Assembly (NCBI GenBank): GCA_947503525.1
Contig: CANNEA010000001.1
Location: forward strand, 248,001-312,000
From: an uncultured Carboxylicivirga sp.
GTDB taxonomy: Bacteria; Bacteroidota; Bacteroidia; Bacteroidales; Marinilabiliaceae
Length of the DNA stretch: 64,000 nt
Direction: 5' to 3'
Below are positions 46,728 through 55,652 of the stretch, piece after piece (position 1 is the first letter of the stretch; every line of letters starts with the position of its first letter). The notes beneath the pieces were generated by a model that worked only from the letters and a program-made list of their open reading frames with translations, was not told the origin of the DNA and did not search any database. Made by a program: the position numbers and the translations under genes.

Positions 46728-47999
46728 ATGGGAGAAAATCGAAGAGACTTTATCCGAAAGTTGGGCTTGGCCGGAGCAGGTATGGCTTTAGCCGGAACAT
46801 CATTTATCAGCGCTCAAGGAAAAGGCAATACAACAAAAGTGGCCATAATAGGTACCGGAGACAGAGGGCGGTATCTTCTGCGTTTTTACCTGCAGTTGAT
46901 CAATGAAGGTGAATCCATAAGCATTAGCGCTTTATGTGATAATTATCAAACCAATCTGGATAAGGCGGCAAGTATATGCAAGGGTTTAAGTAATCCACCA
47001 AAGCTTTACAATGATTACCGAAGCTTACTTAAAGAATGTGCAGTGGATGGTGTGATTATAGCCACACCTTTACATCAACATGCACACATTGCCATTGACA
47101 GTATGAAAGCCGGAGTGCATGTATTATGCGAAAAAGCAATGGCGCGAACACTCGATGGTATTAAGGCCATGTATGATGCACATATTCAAACAGGTGCTAT
47201 TCTTATTCCGGGTCATCAACGTTTGTTTAGTAATATGTACCAGAATGCCTTAGAGCGGATTCATAATAATGAATTGGGTACCATTGGGCAGATCAGAGCC
47301 TACTGGCATCGGAATAATAACTGGCGCAGACCTCTGCCTGTTGGTCGACCTGAGTTGGAGCGTCAGATTAACTGGCGCTTATATAAGGAATATTCGGCTG
47401 GATTATTGACCGAATTAATGTCGCATCACATTCAGGTAGCTAATTGGGTTAAGCAAAGCGAACCTGTTTCGGTAATGGGAACCGGAAGTATTCGTTACTG
47501 GGATGATGGACGTGAAGTACATGACAATATAGCGGCTATTTTTTCTTATGCCGATGGAACTCAATTTACCTATGACTCAATGACCAGTAATAGGAAGTAT
47601 GGACTTCAAGTGCAGGTTATGGGAGATAAGGCAAGTATGGAATTGGAGACCAACCGAATGTTCCTGGAGAATCCGCCGAAACCTGAGCCCGCTCTTGGAA
47701 TTGCTCAATTGTTGGGTGATATTCAAAAGGGAACTTTTAATGATATACCAGTGGGAGGAGCAAGTTGGTTGCCTGAAACAGCTAATAAATATGCAGGCAA
47801 AGCCATTTACGAGGGACAAAAAGGAGATGGAACGAAAGAAGAATTATTGGGCTTTGTCAACTTTATCCGCAATAAGGAAAATCCAAACTGGATGACCAAA
47901 GAAGGGTATATGGGCAGTATATGGACAATACTTACCGAACAAGCCATAGATAGTGGTATGAAGTTAAGTTTACCGGATAAGTACAAGTTAAATTCTTAA
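46728..47999 (+). CDS. Tat-exported Gfo/Idh/MocA family oxidoreductase (second)
   Basis: A 423-residue paralogue of the first oxidoreductase. ATG 46728 is chosen because the Tat signal ENRRDFIRKLGLAGAGMALA starts there and lies 10 bases after the ApbE stop; an upstream in-frame TTG would overlap ApbE. The Rossmann motif is IGTGDRG (41-47), then ATPLHQHAH, and CEKA (134-137), an Ala replacing the usual Pro of EKP. The C-terminal part has TELMSHHIQVANWV, the His-containing catalytic region, and DGTQFTYDSMTSN. Divergence from the first copy suggests a different sugar or a partner role. Both are likely periplasmic. Confidence 0.9.
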   Translation: MGENRRDFIRKLGLAGAGMALAGTSFISAQGKGNTTKVAIIGTGDRGRYLLRFYLQLINEGESISISALCDNYQTNLDKAASICKGLSNPPKLYNDYRSLLKECAVDGVIIATPLHQHAHIAIDSMKAGVHVLCEKAMARTLDGIKAMYDAHIQTGAILIPGHQRLFSNMYQNALERIHNNELGTIGQIRAYWHRNNNWRRPLPVGRPELERQINWRLYKEYSAGLLTELMSHHIQVANWVKQSEPVSVMGTGSIRYWDDGREVHDNIAAIFSYADGTQFTYDSMTSNRKYGLQVQVMGDKASMELETNRMFLENPPKPEPALGIAQLLGDIQKGTFNDIPVGGASWLPETANKYAGKAIYEGQKGDGTKEELLGFVNFIRNKENPNWMTKEGYMGSIWTILTEQAIDSGMKLSLPDKYKLNS

Positions 48000-48009
48000 A
48001 GCTGAGAAC

Positions 48010-48243
48010 ATGAAGGATATAATAATACGTTCATCATCATTAAAACGCGAGTTTTGGATAGCTTTAATTTGCATTCTTTTAGCATGTCTTATTAATGTGT
48101 ATGCCATTATTAAATACGATACCAATTGGAGCGAAATGTTTAGTTCATTGGGTTTTGTTTTATTGATTGCCTTAGTCCTTTATTTGGTAGTCGGCATTGT
48201 ACGATTGTTAGTTAATGGGTTAAGACAATTATTTCATAAGTAA
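48010..48243 (+). CDS. Small two-helix inner-membrane protein of the oxidoreductase operon
   Basis: A 77-residue protein with two membrane helices (about 15-34, FWIALICILLACLINVYAII, and about 46-66, SLGFVLLIALVLYLVVGIVR) and basic ends. It begins 10 bases after the second oxidoreductase, so it is almost certainly co-translated. No cofactor-binding residue pattern was seen. A membrane anchor or electron-transfer partner for the exported oxidoreductases is one possibility, but only position supports it. Confidence 0.75.
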   Translation: MKDIIIRSSSLKREFWIALICILLACLINVYAIIKYDTNWSEMFSSLGFVLLIALVLYLVVGIVRLLVNGLRQLFHK

Positions 48244-48412
48244 GAATACAAATAGAAAAAAAGAGGCAATAGTTAAACAACATTAAAAACTCACTATTAT
48301 CAGCTACTAGTTGATCCAATATGCAACTTTATGTTGTGTTTTTCGTCTACCCATCTTATTCATGATCTAATTTGTTTCAGCTCATGAAGGGGAACATAAT
48401 AAAACAACCAAG

Positions 48413-48856
48413 ATGAAAAACAACATTGTAATTTTACTATTTGTAGTGCTGGGTTTTACGGCCAATGCTCAAACAAATGCTGAAACGCTTAAAAGCTTTT
48501 TAGCAGAAGTTATCTCTTTTGAAGAAACGACTTTGGATGCCAATCGTCCAATGTCTAAAATAAGACAAATGGCTTCGGTACAGGCCGACACGCTATATAT
48601 CCTTACCAAGGATAATGCGGATGAGGTATTTGTTCTAGCTGAAAAATATTCGCATTGTCTGGTTTTTACAGGTAGCCATACAATTGTAAAGGTCACTGAC
48701 CTTAATAAGCGAATTGCATCCGGATCGTGGCAAACATCTATGCCTTTTGGAGAAGGTTATATCCAACGTGGTGAGATGGCTAAAAAAGAGGATTATATCA
48801 ATAACATTATTGGGATACCTGATGCTCAGAAACGGGTGGTATTCCTATTTAAATAA
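48413..48856 (+). CDS. Secreted hypothetical protein
   Basis: A 147-residue protein with a signal peptide (LGFTANAQ). The mature part has LKSFLAEVISFEETTLDANR and a short beta-rich tail (RVVFLFK). No family was recognised. It stands alone after a 169-base gap and ends before a strong terminator. It may be a small periplasmic accessory protein; the sequence gives no clear role. Confidence 0.65.
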   Translation: MKNNIVILLFVVLGFTANAQTNAETLKSFLAEVISFEETTLDANRPMSKIRQMASVQADTLYILTKDNADEVFVLAEKYSHCLVFTGSHTIVKVTDLNKRIASGSWQTSMPFGEGYIQRGEMAKKEDYINNIIGIPDAQKRVVFLFK

Positions 48857-48877
48857 GAAACTGCAATAAGAATTATG

Positions 48878-48905
48878 GCCGAATCCTATCGATTCGGCTT
48901 TTTTT
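48878..48905 (+). terminator. Rho-independent terminator that fixes the start of the next gene
   Basis: A perfect 8-bp stem (GCCGAATC with GATTCGGC) with a CTATC loop is followed by seven T. An in-frame ATG at 48875 would translate through it, so the next gene is taken to start at 48950. Confidence 0.92.
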
Positions 48906-48949
48906 GTGCTTGTTTTTCAATATCTTTCTTTTTTAAAAGCCCAGAGATT

Positions 48950-49435
48950 ATGAAAATAGAAGCACCCAGAAGAATTACACATACTTACGAGCAAACCATT
49001 AAGGGTTCATTTAAAGAAATAATGCCTTTGTATTGTCCGGTACGGGAATTGGATTGGTGTGAAAATTGGGCGCCAAGAGTTGTTTATAGTCATTCCGGTG
49101 TTGTTGAAAAGGATTGTGTTTTTATTACTCCCTATGGTGATGAGGATGTGGTTTGGATCGTTACAAATTACGATATTGAAGCTGGAAATGTTGAGATGTT
49201 CTATCACGTGCCAGGCGTATTGGTGACGAAATTGGAAATACAGCTTACATCATTATCTGAATCAAAAACAAAGGCTATACTTCAATATCGTAAAACATCA
49301 TTGAGTGAACAGGGGAATAAAGCCCTTGAGGAGTTTACAAAAGAAGAGTACGATATAATGATGGACTCGTGGGAAAAAGCGATGAATCACTATTTAAAAA
49401 CAGGCGAGATGTTAACAGGCTTGCCCAATTTTTAA
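48950..49435 (+). CDS. SRPBCC-like (START/polyketide-cyclase fold) protein
   Basis: A 161-residue cytoplasmic protein. ATG 48950 (MKIEAPRRITHTYEQTI) is chosen because the upstream ATG 48875 lies inside a terminator hairpin. The pattern ITHTYEQTIKGSFKEIMPLY, CENWAPRVVYS, VWIVTNYD and VTKLEIQLTSLSESKTKA, ending in a long C-terminal helix (YDIMMDSWEKAMNHYLK), fits the SRPBCC ligand-binding fold. No ligand can be named. It is not linked to the glycan genes. Confidence 0.7.
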   Translation: MKIEAPRRITHTYEQTIKGSFKEIMPLYCPVRELDWCENWAPRVVYSHSGVVEKDCVFITPYGDEDVVWIVTNYDIEAGNVEMFYHVPGVLVTKLEIQLTSLSESKTKAILQYRKTSLSEQGNKALEEFTKEEYDIMMDSWEKAMNHYLKTGEMLTGLPNF

Positions 49436-49529
49436 CTTAAGAATGTACCATTATCCTGGTCTTAACAAACATTTTAATAGAGTAGGCCTTTTCTTGTCGG
49501 AAAAACATCAAGCATCCTAATTCGTATAT

Positions 49530-50276
49530 ATGAAATATAAGATTGTATTCACTTCAAATATTCCAATAGATTGCCATATTCTTAAAGGACGATTGCTAAG
49601 TGATGGAATAGACGCATTTATATATGATGAAAATATCGTTTGGGTTAATCCATTTAAAGCCGTTGCCATTGGAGGCGTAAAGCTTATAGTGCCGATTACT
49701 CAAGAGGATAAAGCTATTCAAATCTTAGAATCTGTAAAGGAGAGAAAACTAAGAGATGAAGCAGGTGAATATGATGTTGAGGATGCTTTAAGTTCTGAAT
49801 TTTCTCGACAGAATGAGCTGTTGAGACTAAAAGCTATGATTCGTAAAGATGCGAGCCTACTTGAGCAGGGTGCTAATATAGAATCAGAAATATTGTCGCC
49901 ACCGGAGATTTCGGATTTAATCAAAGATGAGTTAGCTTTTGTTGCTATGAACAAAAAGACTTTTTGTTTTGACTGGAAACAGTTTTGGTATGAGTTGTTA
50001 GATTTTGATAGAAGTGTGTTCAGGTATTTGAGTCCGATTCCTGTAGAGTACTTCCTGGAAAAAGATTTAGTTGATTCGTATGTTGATGCAGATAAGGATA
50101 AAGCGACCTGCACTTGCCCCAAATGTAAATCAGACAATACGAATCATGGCTATGCGATTGATTTCAAATGGGATGTTCTTTATCTGATTTTATCTCTATT
50201 AATAATTACACCCTTTCCATTGGTTCGGAAAAAATATCATTGTTTTAACTGTGGATTCGACTTTCATCATAAATAA
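49530..50276 (+). CDS. DUF2007-like protein with a C-terminal zinc ribbon and membrane segment
   Basis: A 248-residue protein. Residues of about 1-65 resemble the DUF2007 signal-transducing domain (VFTSNIPIDCHILKGRLLSD, VKLIVPITQEDKAIQIL). A charged, mostly helical middle follows. The C-terminal part has two cysteine pairs (TCPKC and CFNC) separated by a hydrophobic stretch of about 20 residues (DVLYLILSLLIITPFPLV). This is a zinc ribbon interrupted by one membrane segment. Function is unknown. The gene appears monocistronic. Confidence 0.7.
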   Translation: MKYKIVFTSNIPIDCHILKGRLLSDGIDAFIYDENIVWVNPFKAVAIGGVKLIVPITQEDKAIQILESVKERKLRDEAGEYDVEDALSSEFSRQNELLRLKAMIRKDASLLEQGANIESEILSPPEISDLIKDELAFVAMNKKTFCFDWKQFWYELLDFDRSVFRYLSPIPVEYFLEKDLVDSYVDADKDKATCTCPKCKSDNTNHGYAIDFKWDVLYLILSLLIITPFPLVRKKYHCFNCGFDFHHK

Positions 50277-50460
50277 CTGAAAACTAAATCTAATGGTGAA
50301 TAAAGTTTGCCAACTTTGTTACCTGCACAAATAATCCACCTTTCCGGAAAAAGTATACATCAAAAGGTAATTGGTATACATTAAGCATATTGATGCATAC
50401 TATTTTTGTATCAGTTAAATATAGTCTTTGAATCGAGAACAATACTGAAAACAAAAAATT

Positions 50461-51123
50461 ATGAAAGTAATAATAACAGGATCATCCGGCATGGTGGGCA
50501 GAGCAGCCTTAATTGAATGTATTGAAAGTAAAGATGTGGAAGAAGTTATGCTCATTAACCGAAGCAGTATTAATGTATCTCACTCTAAAGTAAAAGAGCT
50601 TATTCACGAAGATTTTTCTGATTTCAGTGCCATTAAAAATCAATTGGCTGGCTTTGATGCCTGCTTTCATTGCATGGGTGTTTCGTCGGCAGGAATGAGT
50701 GAGGAGAAATACACACACATCACCTATACCATGACTGTTGCCTTGGCCGACACACTTTATGAACTTAATCCGAATATGGTTTTTAACTATGTGTCGGGCA
50801 CAGGTAGTGACAGCACAGAGCAAGGCAAAAGTATGTGGGGACGAGTGAAAGGGAAAACTGAAAACTACATCTTAGCCAAGGGCTTTAAAGATGCATATGC
50901 TTTTCGGCCGGGAGGTATCTTACCTGAAAAAGGGGTGAAGTCAAAAACACCTTTATACAACATTATCTATATTCTTACGCGTCCACTTTTTCCAATAATG
51001 CGAAAAATGGACTCCATTACCGGCAGTTCAAATGTAGGTAAGGCTTTAATTAATTCCGTTCTGATGCCAGGGGATCTGAAGCACCTCGAGAATACTGATA
51101 TCAATAAACTATCGAAACACTAG
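50461..51123 (+). CDS. NAD(P)-binding atypical short-chain dehydrogenase-like protein
   Basis: A 220-residue cytoplasmic protein beginning with the Rossmann motif VIITGSSGMVGRAAL (3-17). ACFHCMGVSSAGMSEEKY and NYVSGTGSDSTEQG lie at the usual substrate side, with the later GKTENYIL in place of a canonical YxxxK. AYAFRPGGILP follows. This matches the atypical SDR/NmrA-like epimerase group often annotated as NAD-dependent epimerase. The substrate is unknown. The gene stands alone with no link to the glycan operons. Confidence 0.85.
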   Translation: MKVIITGSSGMVGRAALIECIESKDVEEVMLINRSSINVSHSKVKELIHEDFSDFSAIKNQLAGFDACFHCMGVSSAGMSEEKYTHITYTMTVALADTLYELNPNMVFNYVSGTGSDSTEQGKSMWGRVKGKTENYILAKGFKDAYAFRPGGILPEKGVKSKTPLYNIIYILTRPLFPIMRKMDSITGSSNVGKALINSVLMPGDLKHLENTDINKLSKH

Positions 51124-51233
51124 AAGGTATTCATCAAGGCGTAAAAGGTATAATTCGGGACTGTTTATTCCCGCTAAATTTGTATTGTCATTAAAAACAT
51201 GTTATACTCGTATAGATTATAAAGAAGTCTACA

Positions 51234-51710
51234 ATGAGTGAACAGACCTACGACCCCTTACAAGCCATTAGAGATGAATTAAGTAAAACACGCCGACAGC
51301 TTTTACCAACATGGATTAAAGTATTTTTATGGATATTTTTGGTGACCGGAGGATTAGCTGGCTTAGGTTTTATAGGCGGTTTGTTTGGTGCGTGGTATGA
51401 AATATCTCTTTACGGATTAGAAACCACCAATCCACTTTCACCAATTGGATTGTTTTTAACCGTCCTGTTTCTTCTCAAGTCTTTAACGGCATTTGCTCTG
51501 TGGACAGAGAAAGATTGGGCAATAGATGCTGCTTTCCTGGATGCCATTGTCGGTATTTTAGTATGTAGTGGAATGATGTTTGTTTTTCCCTTTTTTGGCG
51601 AAGGTTTTAATATCTCCATACGATTAGAGCTACCGGTTCTGATTTTGTTTCTCTATAAAATGAATAAGATCAAGGACGATTGGAAGGTGGCCCGTGAGAC
51701 TAGCAAATAA
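51234..51710 (+). CDS. Hypothetical four-helix membrane protein
   Basis: A 158-residue protein with a soluble charged start (about 1-24) and four hydrophobic segments (about 26-54, 71-88, 93-118 and 129-145). Key stretches are WIKVFLWIFLVTGGLAGLGF and DAIVGILVCSGMMFVFPFFG. No family was recognised. It is probably an inner-membrane protein of unknown role. Confidence 0.7.
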   Translation: MSEQTYDPLQAIRDELSKTRRQLLPTWIKVFLWIFLVTGGLAGLGFIGGLFGAWYEISLYGLETTNPLSPIGLFLTVLFLLKSLTAFALWTEKDWAIDAAFLDAIVGILVCSGMMFVFPFFGEGFNISIRLELPVLILFLYKMNKIKDDWKVARETSK

Positions 51711-52039
51711 AGAAAGTTTCAGTTGATTTAAAGCTTTACATTCCTATTTGATTCTTTGGCCCTTTTACTACTCCTGAATCATGTTATCCTATGCTATTTT
51801 TGAATGCCAGCTTTTCTGCTGCGGGCAGATTTTATAAACAAGAAGTTTCTTCAGGATGCAAATTCATTTGTGCCGGGGATAATGCAATCTGAACCTTTAA
51901 AGAGCAATGGTGTTTTTAGTAACAAGTATGGTTTCAATTATGCCAAGGCTTAGCTTGATAATTTTACATTTGATAGCCATCACTGGAGTATTTTCGACCA
52001 CCTTAATTAAAGAACATTACACTTATTAATAAAAGGAAT
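51711..52039. other. Intergenic region with a possible 49-codon ORF
   Basis: No gene of normal size is present in these 329 bases. A short frame runs from ATG 51804 to TAG 51953 (MPAFLLRADFINKKFLQDAN to NYAKA). It has no family match I recognise and could be a remnant or chance. Confidence 0.4.
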
Positions 52040-52819
52040 ATGAGAAATCAGGTATTCATAGTTATAGTAGCCCTTCTGCTGGCATCATGTCAGCTAAAAA
52101 ACAAGTCGGCTGATCAGAAGAAGGACGATTCCGCAATGCATAAAGTTGAAGAGATGGATGAAAAACAGCAGCCACTTAAGGCACTTTTAGACGAGAAAAA
52201 GACCGCTTTTGAGTTAAGAGCAGATGATCATAAAAAGAAGGTATATAATGAGGGAATTGAGGCTGTCGAAAACAGTGGTGTTCTTGAACGAGCCTATAAG
52301 GTTGGGGATACTGCACCTAACTTTAGCTTAACAAATGCATTGGGAGAAACAGTTGAATTGAAAGACTATTTAAAGAAAGGAAAGGTCGTATTAACCTGGT
52401 ATCGCGGAGGCTGGTGTCCTTACTGTAACCTTACCTTGCATCAACTACAAGAAGAATTGGCCAATTTTAAAGCTAATGGTGCTAACTTAATTGCACTTAC
52501 ACCTGAGCTGCCTGACAAGAGTTTAAGTACCTCCGAAAAACATGAGCTTGGCTTTGAAGTATTGAGCGATGTAGGAAATAAAGTAGCCCGTGAATATGGC
52601 ATTGTTTATAAACTTACGGATGAGGTGGCTGAAATGTATAATGCCTCATTTGGAATGGAAAAGTACAATGGCGATCAATCTAATGAACTGCCATTGGCTG
52701 CCACTTATGTGATTAATGAAGATGGGGAAATTATCTATGCCTTTCTGGATGCCGAATACAGAAATAGAGCCGAACCATCTGAGATTACGAAGATCCTTAG
52801 CGATAGTGCTAATTTGTAA
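52040..52819 (+). CDS. Lipoprotein AhpC/TSA-type peroxiredoxin (thioredoxin fold)
   Basis: A 259-residue lipoprotein (LLASC, Cys17). After a charged linker (about 20-85) the thioredoxin fold begins AYKVGDTAPNFSLTNALGE. The active site is YRGGWCPYCN with Cys126 and Cys129. LIALTPELPDKSLS, LGFEVLSDVGNKVAREYG and LPLAATYVINEDGEI are typical of AhpC/TSA peroxiredoxins with a CxxC site. It would reduce peroxides or disulfides on the periplasmic side of a membrane. The gene is 50 bases before a DUF1905 gene. Confidence 0.9.
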   Translation: MRNQVFIVIVALLLASCQLKNKSADQKKDDSAMHKVEEMDEKQQPLKALLDEKKTAFELRADDHKKKVYNEGIEAVENSGVLERAYKVGDTAPNFSLTNALGETVELKDYLKKGKVVLTWYRGGWCPYCNLTLHQLQEELANFKANGANLIALTPELPDKSLSTSEKHELGFEVLSDVGNKVAREYGIVYKLTDEVAEMYNASFGMEKYNGDQSNELPLAATYVINEDGEIIYAFLDAEYRNRAEPSEITKILSDSANL

Positions 52820-52869
52820 CACCAGAACTGGGCTTGACCCGATGGTCCATATTTAAATCCTGAAGAATT

Positions 52870-53211
52870 GTGGATGGAAAAATACGATATGAGTTTATCA
52901 GTCCTATGTGGAAACACACATCGACAGGCAGCTGGTATTTTATTTCTTTACCAATAGATACATCCAAGGAGATCAGAGAAGCCTTGCAATGGCAGGAGGA
53001 AGGCTGGGGAAGAATGAAGGTGGTGGCTGAAATCGGCGAAATACAATGGAAGACCTCCATATGGTTTGATACTAAAATGCAAAGGTACCTGCTGCCTGTA
53101 AAAGCTGAGATAAGGAAAAAAAGCAATATCAAATGTGATCAGGATATTACTTTGAGTTTAATGCACAAGAAAGCACGGCTGGAGCCATGGTTTTGGAATA
53201 TTGCTTATTAA
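52870..53211 (+). CDS. DUF1905 domain protein
   Basis: A 113-residue cytoplasmic protein starting at GTG 52870; an in-frame stop lies 9 bases upstream. RYEFISPMWKHTSTGSWYFI, LPIDTSKEIREAL, GWGRMKVVAEIG and IWFDTKMQRYLLPVKAEIRK match the small beta-barrel DUF1905 family. Its function is unknown. It may be co-transcribed with the peroxiredoxin. It is convergent with gshF. Confidence 0.85.
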   Translation: MDGKIRYEFISPMWKHTSTGSWYFISLPIDTSKEIREALQWQEEGWGRMKVVAEIGEIQWKTSIWFDTKMQRYLLPVKAEIRKKSNIKCDQDITLSLMHKKARLEPWFWNIAY

Positions 53212-53318
53212 CTTTTTTACAGCAGTAAAAACGTAAAAACCACAGCGGTTTGATCAGGGGAACATCACGGACGGTTCCCTATCAGCCAGTAGCTTATAAA
53301 GGACCCTTCCTGAAGATC

Positions 53319-55652
53319 TTAAAATCCCAAAGCATTAAGCATCTTATTATTCAATTGTCGATTTTTACCAACAAAAGGATGACAATGAATGTGAATGGCC
53401 GGATTGAAATTCATTTCAATAATGGCGTAGTTGTTGGCATTGGCTTCTTGTTTGATATCATCAACCATCATGTCAAGGCCGGTTACTTTTACATCCAGTG
53501 CTTTTGATGCCTCTACGGCAATTTGCTTATACGAGGGATGCATTTCATCGGTGAAATCAATGCTGTCGCCACCGGTGCTAATATTGGAGTTTTCACGTAA
53601 ATAAACCACTTCACCATCTGCCGGAACTGTTTCAAAATCCTTGCCCTGAGAAGCCAGAAACAGACGTTCAGGCTCTTCCATAGCAATCTTTTCGAGTGGT
53701 GTTTTATAGCCTTTGCCGCGCAAGGGGCTGAGGTTTTTAGAGCTTACCAACTCGGCAATGCTGGATTGGCCGTCACCCACCACATTGGCAGGAACGCGGT
53801 GCAGTATCCCAACTACTTCATCGTTAATCACAAAAAAGCGATATTCTTTGCCACTGACAAAATTCTCGATTAATATGGTGTTGTCATGCTCAAAAGCCAT
53901 GGAAACAGCTTGCTGATACACTTGCTCATCATTATTGTTTTTAATGATGGTAATGCCCAATCCAAAATTGGTGGACTTAGGTTTAATCACTATTGCCTGA
54001 TCTTTATTAAATGCAAAGTCATTGTTGGCTTGTTGTGATGAGGTATATTCCGAACCAGCCGGGACTTGTATATTGGAGTGCTGCAGTACTTTTTTAGTCA
54101 TTACTTTGTTCTCCATCAAAAGAACGCTGCTGTAATTGTCGAGCGAAGTACGAGTTGCCTGCATCACGTATTCTGTTTTATCCCCGGAACTCAATTTGAT
54201 AAAGTTCTCAGCTTTATCCATAACCTCCACTTCAATGCCTCTGAAAATGGCGGCACGCATCAGAAGCTGAGTGGATAATTCCATGTCTTCCAGCCCAAAA
54301 AAGTTATAGGTTTTGGCAGCACTCTGTTTTAAGTAAAGCTTGGCCTTTGATAAATTCCAATCGATAAAGGAGGTTTCTTTTAACTCATTCATCATTTTTT
54401 GAGCCGGACGTTCTTCTGGCACAGAAACTAAGGTCTTCAACAGATCAGTACTTGATTGATAAGCGTCGGGCAGTATATTCTGTGTCAGTTCAAGTAGCTC
54501 ATCCAGAAGATTAGGCATAGCGGTTTCCATGGGATGTGATTGCCCCATTTCATCAATAATGGTAACGCTGTTGTCTAAACTAAAGGAAGCCGCCTGCTCG
54601 TGATTAAGTAATGCACGTTCCTGGGTTTCTTTATTAAAGGCCGTGTTCTCTGCCTTGAGTAAACAGAACACTAAAAACTGATGGATGATTTGGGCATGTT
54701 GTTCGTCGACGCCCAATTTTACAAAAGGATTTAAATCCAATAAACGCACCTCAAGATGGGTGATGTCCTTAGCTGCATCCGATGATTTTAAGCGTATGCT
54801 GGCATAGTTTTCTTTGACATGCTTCACTACACCCTTGTCGATCTCCTGCTGAATACTACTGTTGTACTCAGCTACGGTATTGTAGTTTAGAAACAGGTTT
54901 TGTTTATTGCGGTAGCCACACATACTGTTGCGCATAGATACGGCCTGAGGCAAATGAAAGGCGTCCCTGTTTAAAGATGGCAGTTGCTTAACACAATCGT
55001 TCACATAGCTGCAATGCACAGCAGGGCTATTGCTTAGTAGAGCAATTAAAAACCAGCGGTATCGTTTAAAGTTTCGAAGTGTTTTTAAATACACCTGTTC
55101 TCTGAATTCCTCGTAGCTATAATCAAGCTTTCCTGCATTCTGATACATGTTTTTCAGCAAAGTTTCGTTAAAAGAAACATTGAAATGAATGCCGGATAGC
55201 AATTGTTTTTTACGGCCATAGTTCTCGGCCAGATAGATTCTGTATTCTTCCAGATCAGCCCCTTCGGTATCGAATTTGGCAATGGGAATATCATCCTCGT
55301 TGGTGGGTAAAATGGGTGGAGCACTTTGTGGCCAAAGCAATTCATTATCCAAATGCAGACTGACTTCATCGTGCAAGGTGTTAAGGAAACCGAGTGCCTC
55401 GTTAATACTGTGTCGCACCGGAGTGATCATCTCAATCTGACTTTCAGAGAAATCGGTGGTGATATAGGGATGCTTTAATTTATTACCAAGCACTTCGGGA
55501 TGGGGAGTCTGGGCCAAATGACCATCGGGTGTAACGCGAACATTTTCTTTTTCAAAACCAAAACCTCCTTCAAATAAGCGCTTTGATCTGTTTTGTGCTA
55601 ATACCGGATCGATATTTATTAGGGACTTATTCATCATCATCATCAGTTTCAT
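53319..55652 (-). CDS. gshF: Bifunctional glutamate-cysteine ligase / glutathione synthetase
   Basis: A 777-residue enzyme that makes glutathione in two steps. The N-terminal glutamate-cysteine ligase part (about 1-440) has FGFEKENVRVTPDGHL, ITTDFSESQIEMITP, GIHFNVSF and RNSMCGYRN. The C-terminal ATP-grasp part (about 490-777) has VIKPKSTNFGLGITI, ENFVSGKEYRFFVINDEVVG and the metal/ATP residues of EMNFNPAIHIHCHP. The length and order match GshF/GshAB fusions. Its start overlaps the stop of the MATE gene by 4 bases, so the two are translationally coupled. Confidence 0.95.
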   Translation of the reverse strand: MKLMMMMNKSLINIDPVLAQNRSKRLFEGGFGFEKENVRVTPDGHLAQTPHPEVLGNKLKHPYITTDFSESQIEMITPVRHSINEALGFLNTLHDEVSLHLDNELLWPQSAPPILPTNEDDIPIAKFDTEGADLEEYRIYLAENYGRKKQLLSGIHFNVSFNETLLKNMYQNAGKLDYSYEEFREQVYLKTLRNFKRYRWFLIALLSNSPAVHCSYVNDCVKQLPSLNRDAFHLPQAVSMRNSMCGYRNKQNLFLNYNTVAEYNSSIQQEIDKGVVKHVKENYASIRLKSSDAAKDITHLEVRLLDLNPFVKLGVDEQHAQIIHQFLVFCLLKAENTAFNKETQERALLNHEQAASFSLDNSVTIIDEMGQSHPMETAMPNLLDELLELTQNILPDAYQSSTDLLKTLVSVPEERPAQKMMNELKETSFIDWNLSKAKLYLKQSAAKTYNFFGLEDMELSTQLLMRAAIFRGIEVEVMDKAENFIKLSSGDKTEYVMQATRTSLDNYSSVLLMENKVMTKKVLQHSNIQVPAGSEYTSSQQANNDFAFNKDQAIVIKPKSTNFGLGITIIKNNNDEQVYQQAVSMAFEHDNTILIENFVSGKEYRFFVINDEVVGILHRVPANVVGDGQSSIAELVSSKNLSPLRGKGYKTPLEKIAMEEPERLFLASQGKDFETVPADGEVVYLRENSNISTGGDSIDFTDEMHPSYKQIAVEASKALDVKVTGLDMMVDDIKQEANANNYAIIEMNFNPAIHIHCHPFVGKNRQLNNKMLNALGF

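Noticed and set aside
48875-48949. N-terminal extension of the SRPBCC-like gene
   Set aside because: This segment contains a perfect terminator hairpin with a T-run. The translated extension (MAESYRFGFFCACF) is a product of the hairpin sequence.
51804-51953. Short 49-codon frame
   Set aside because: It is too short and without family, operon or ribosome-binding support; mentioned only in the intergenic entry.
53250-53507. Plus-strand open frame of 85 codons overlapping the end of gshF
   Set aside because: It overlaps the conserved C-terminus of GshF and shows no domain. The hairpins at 53230-53285 have no T-run and were not called terminators.
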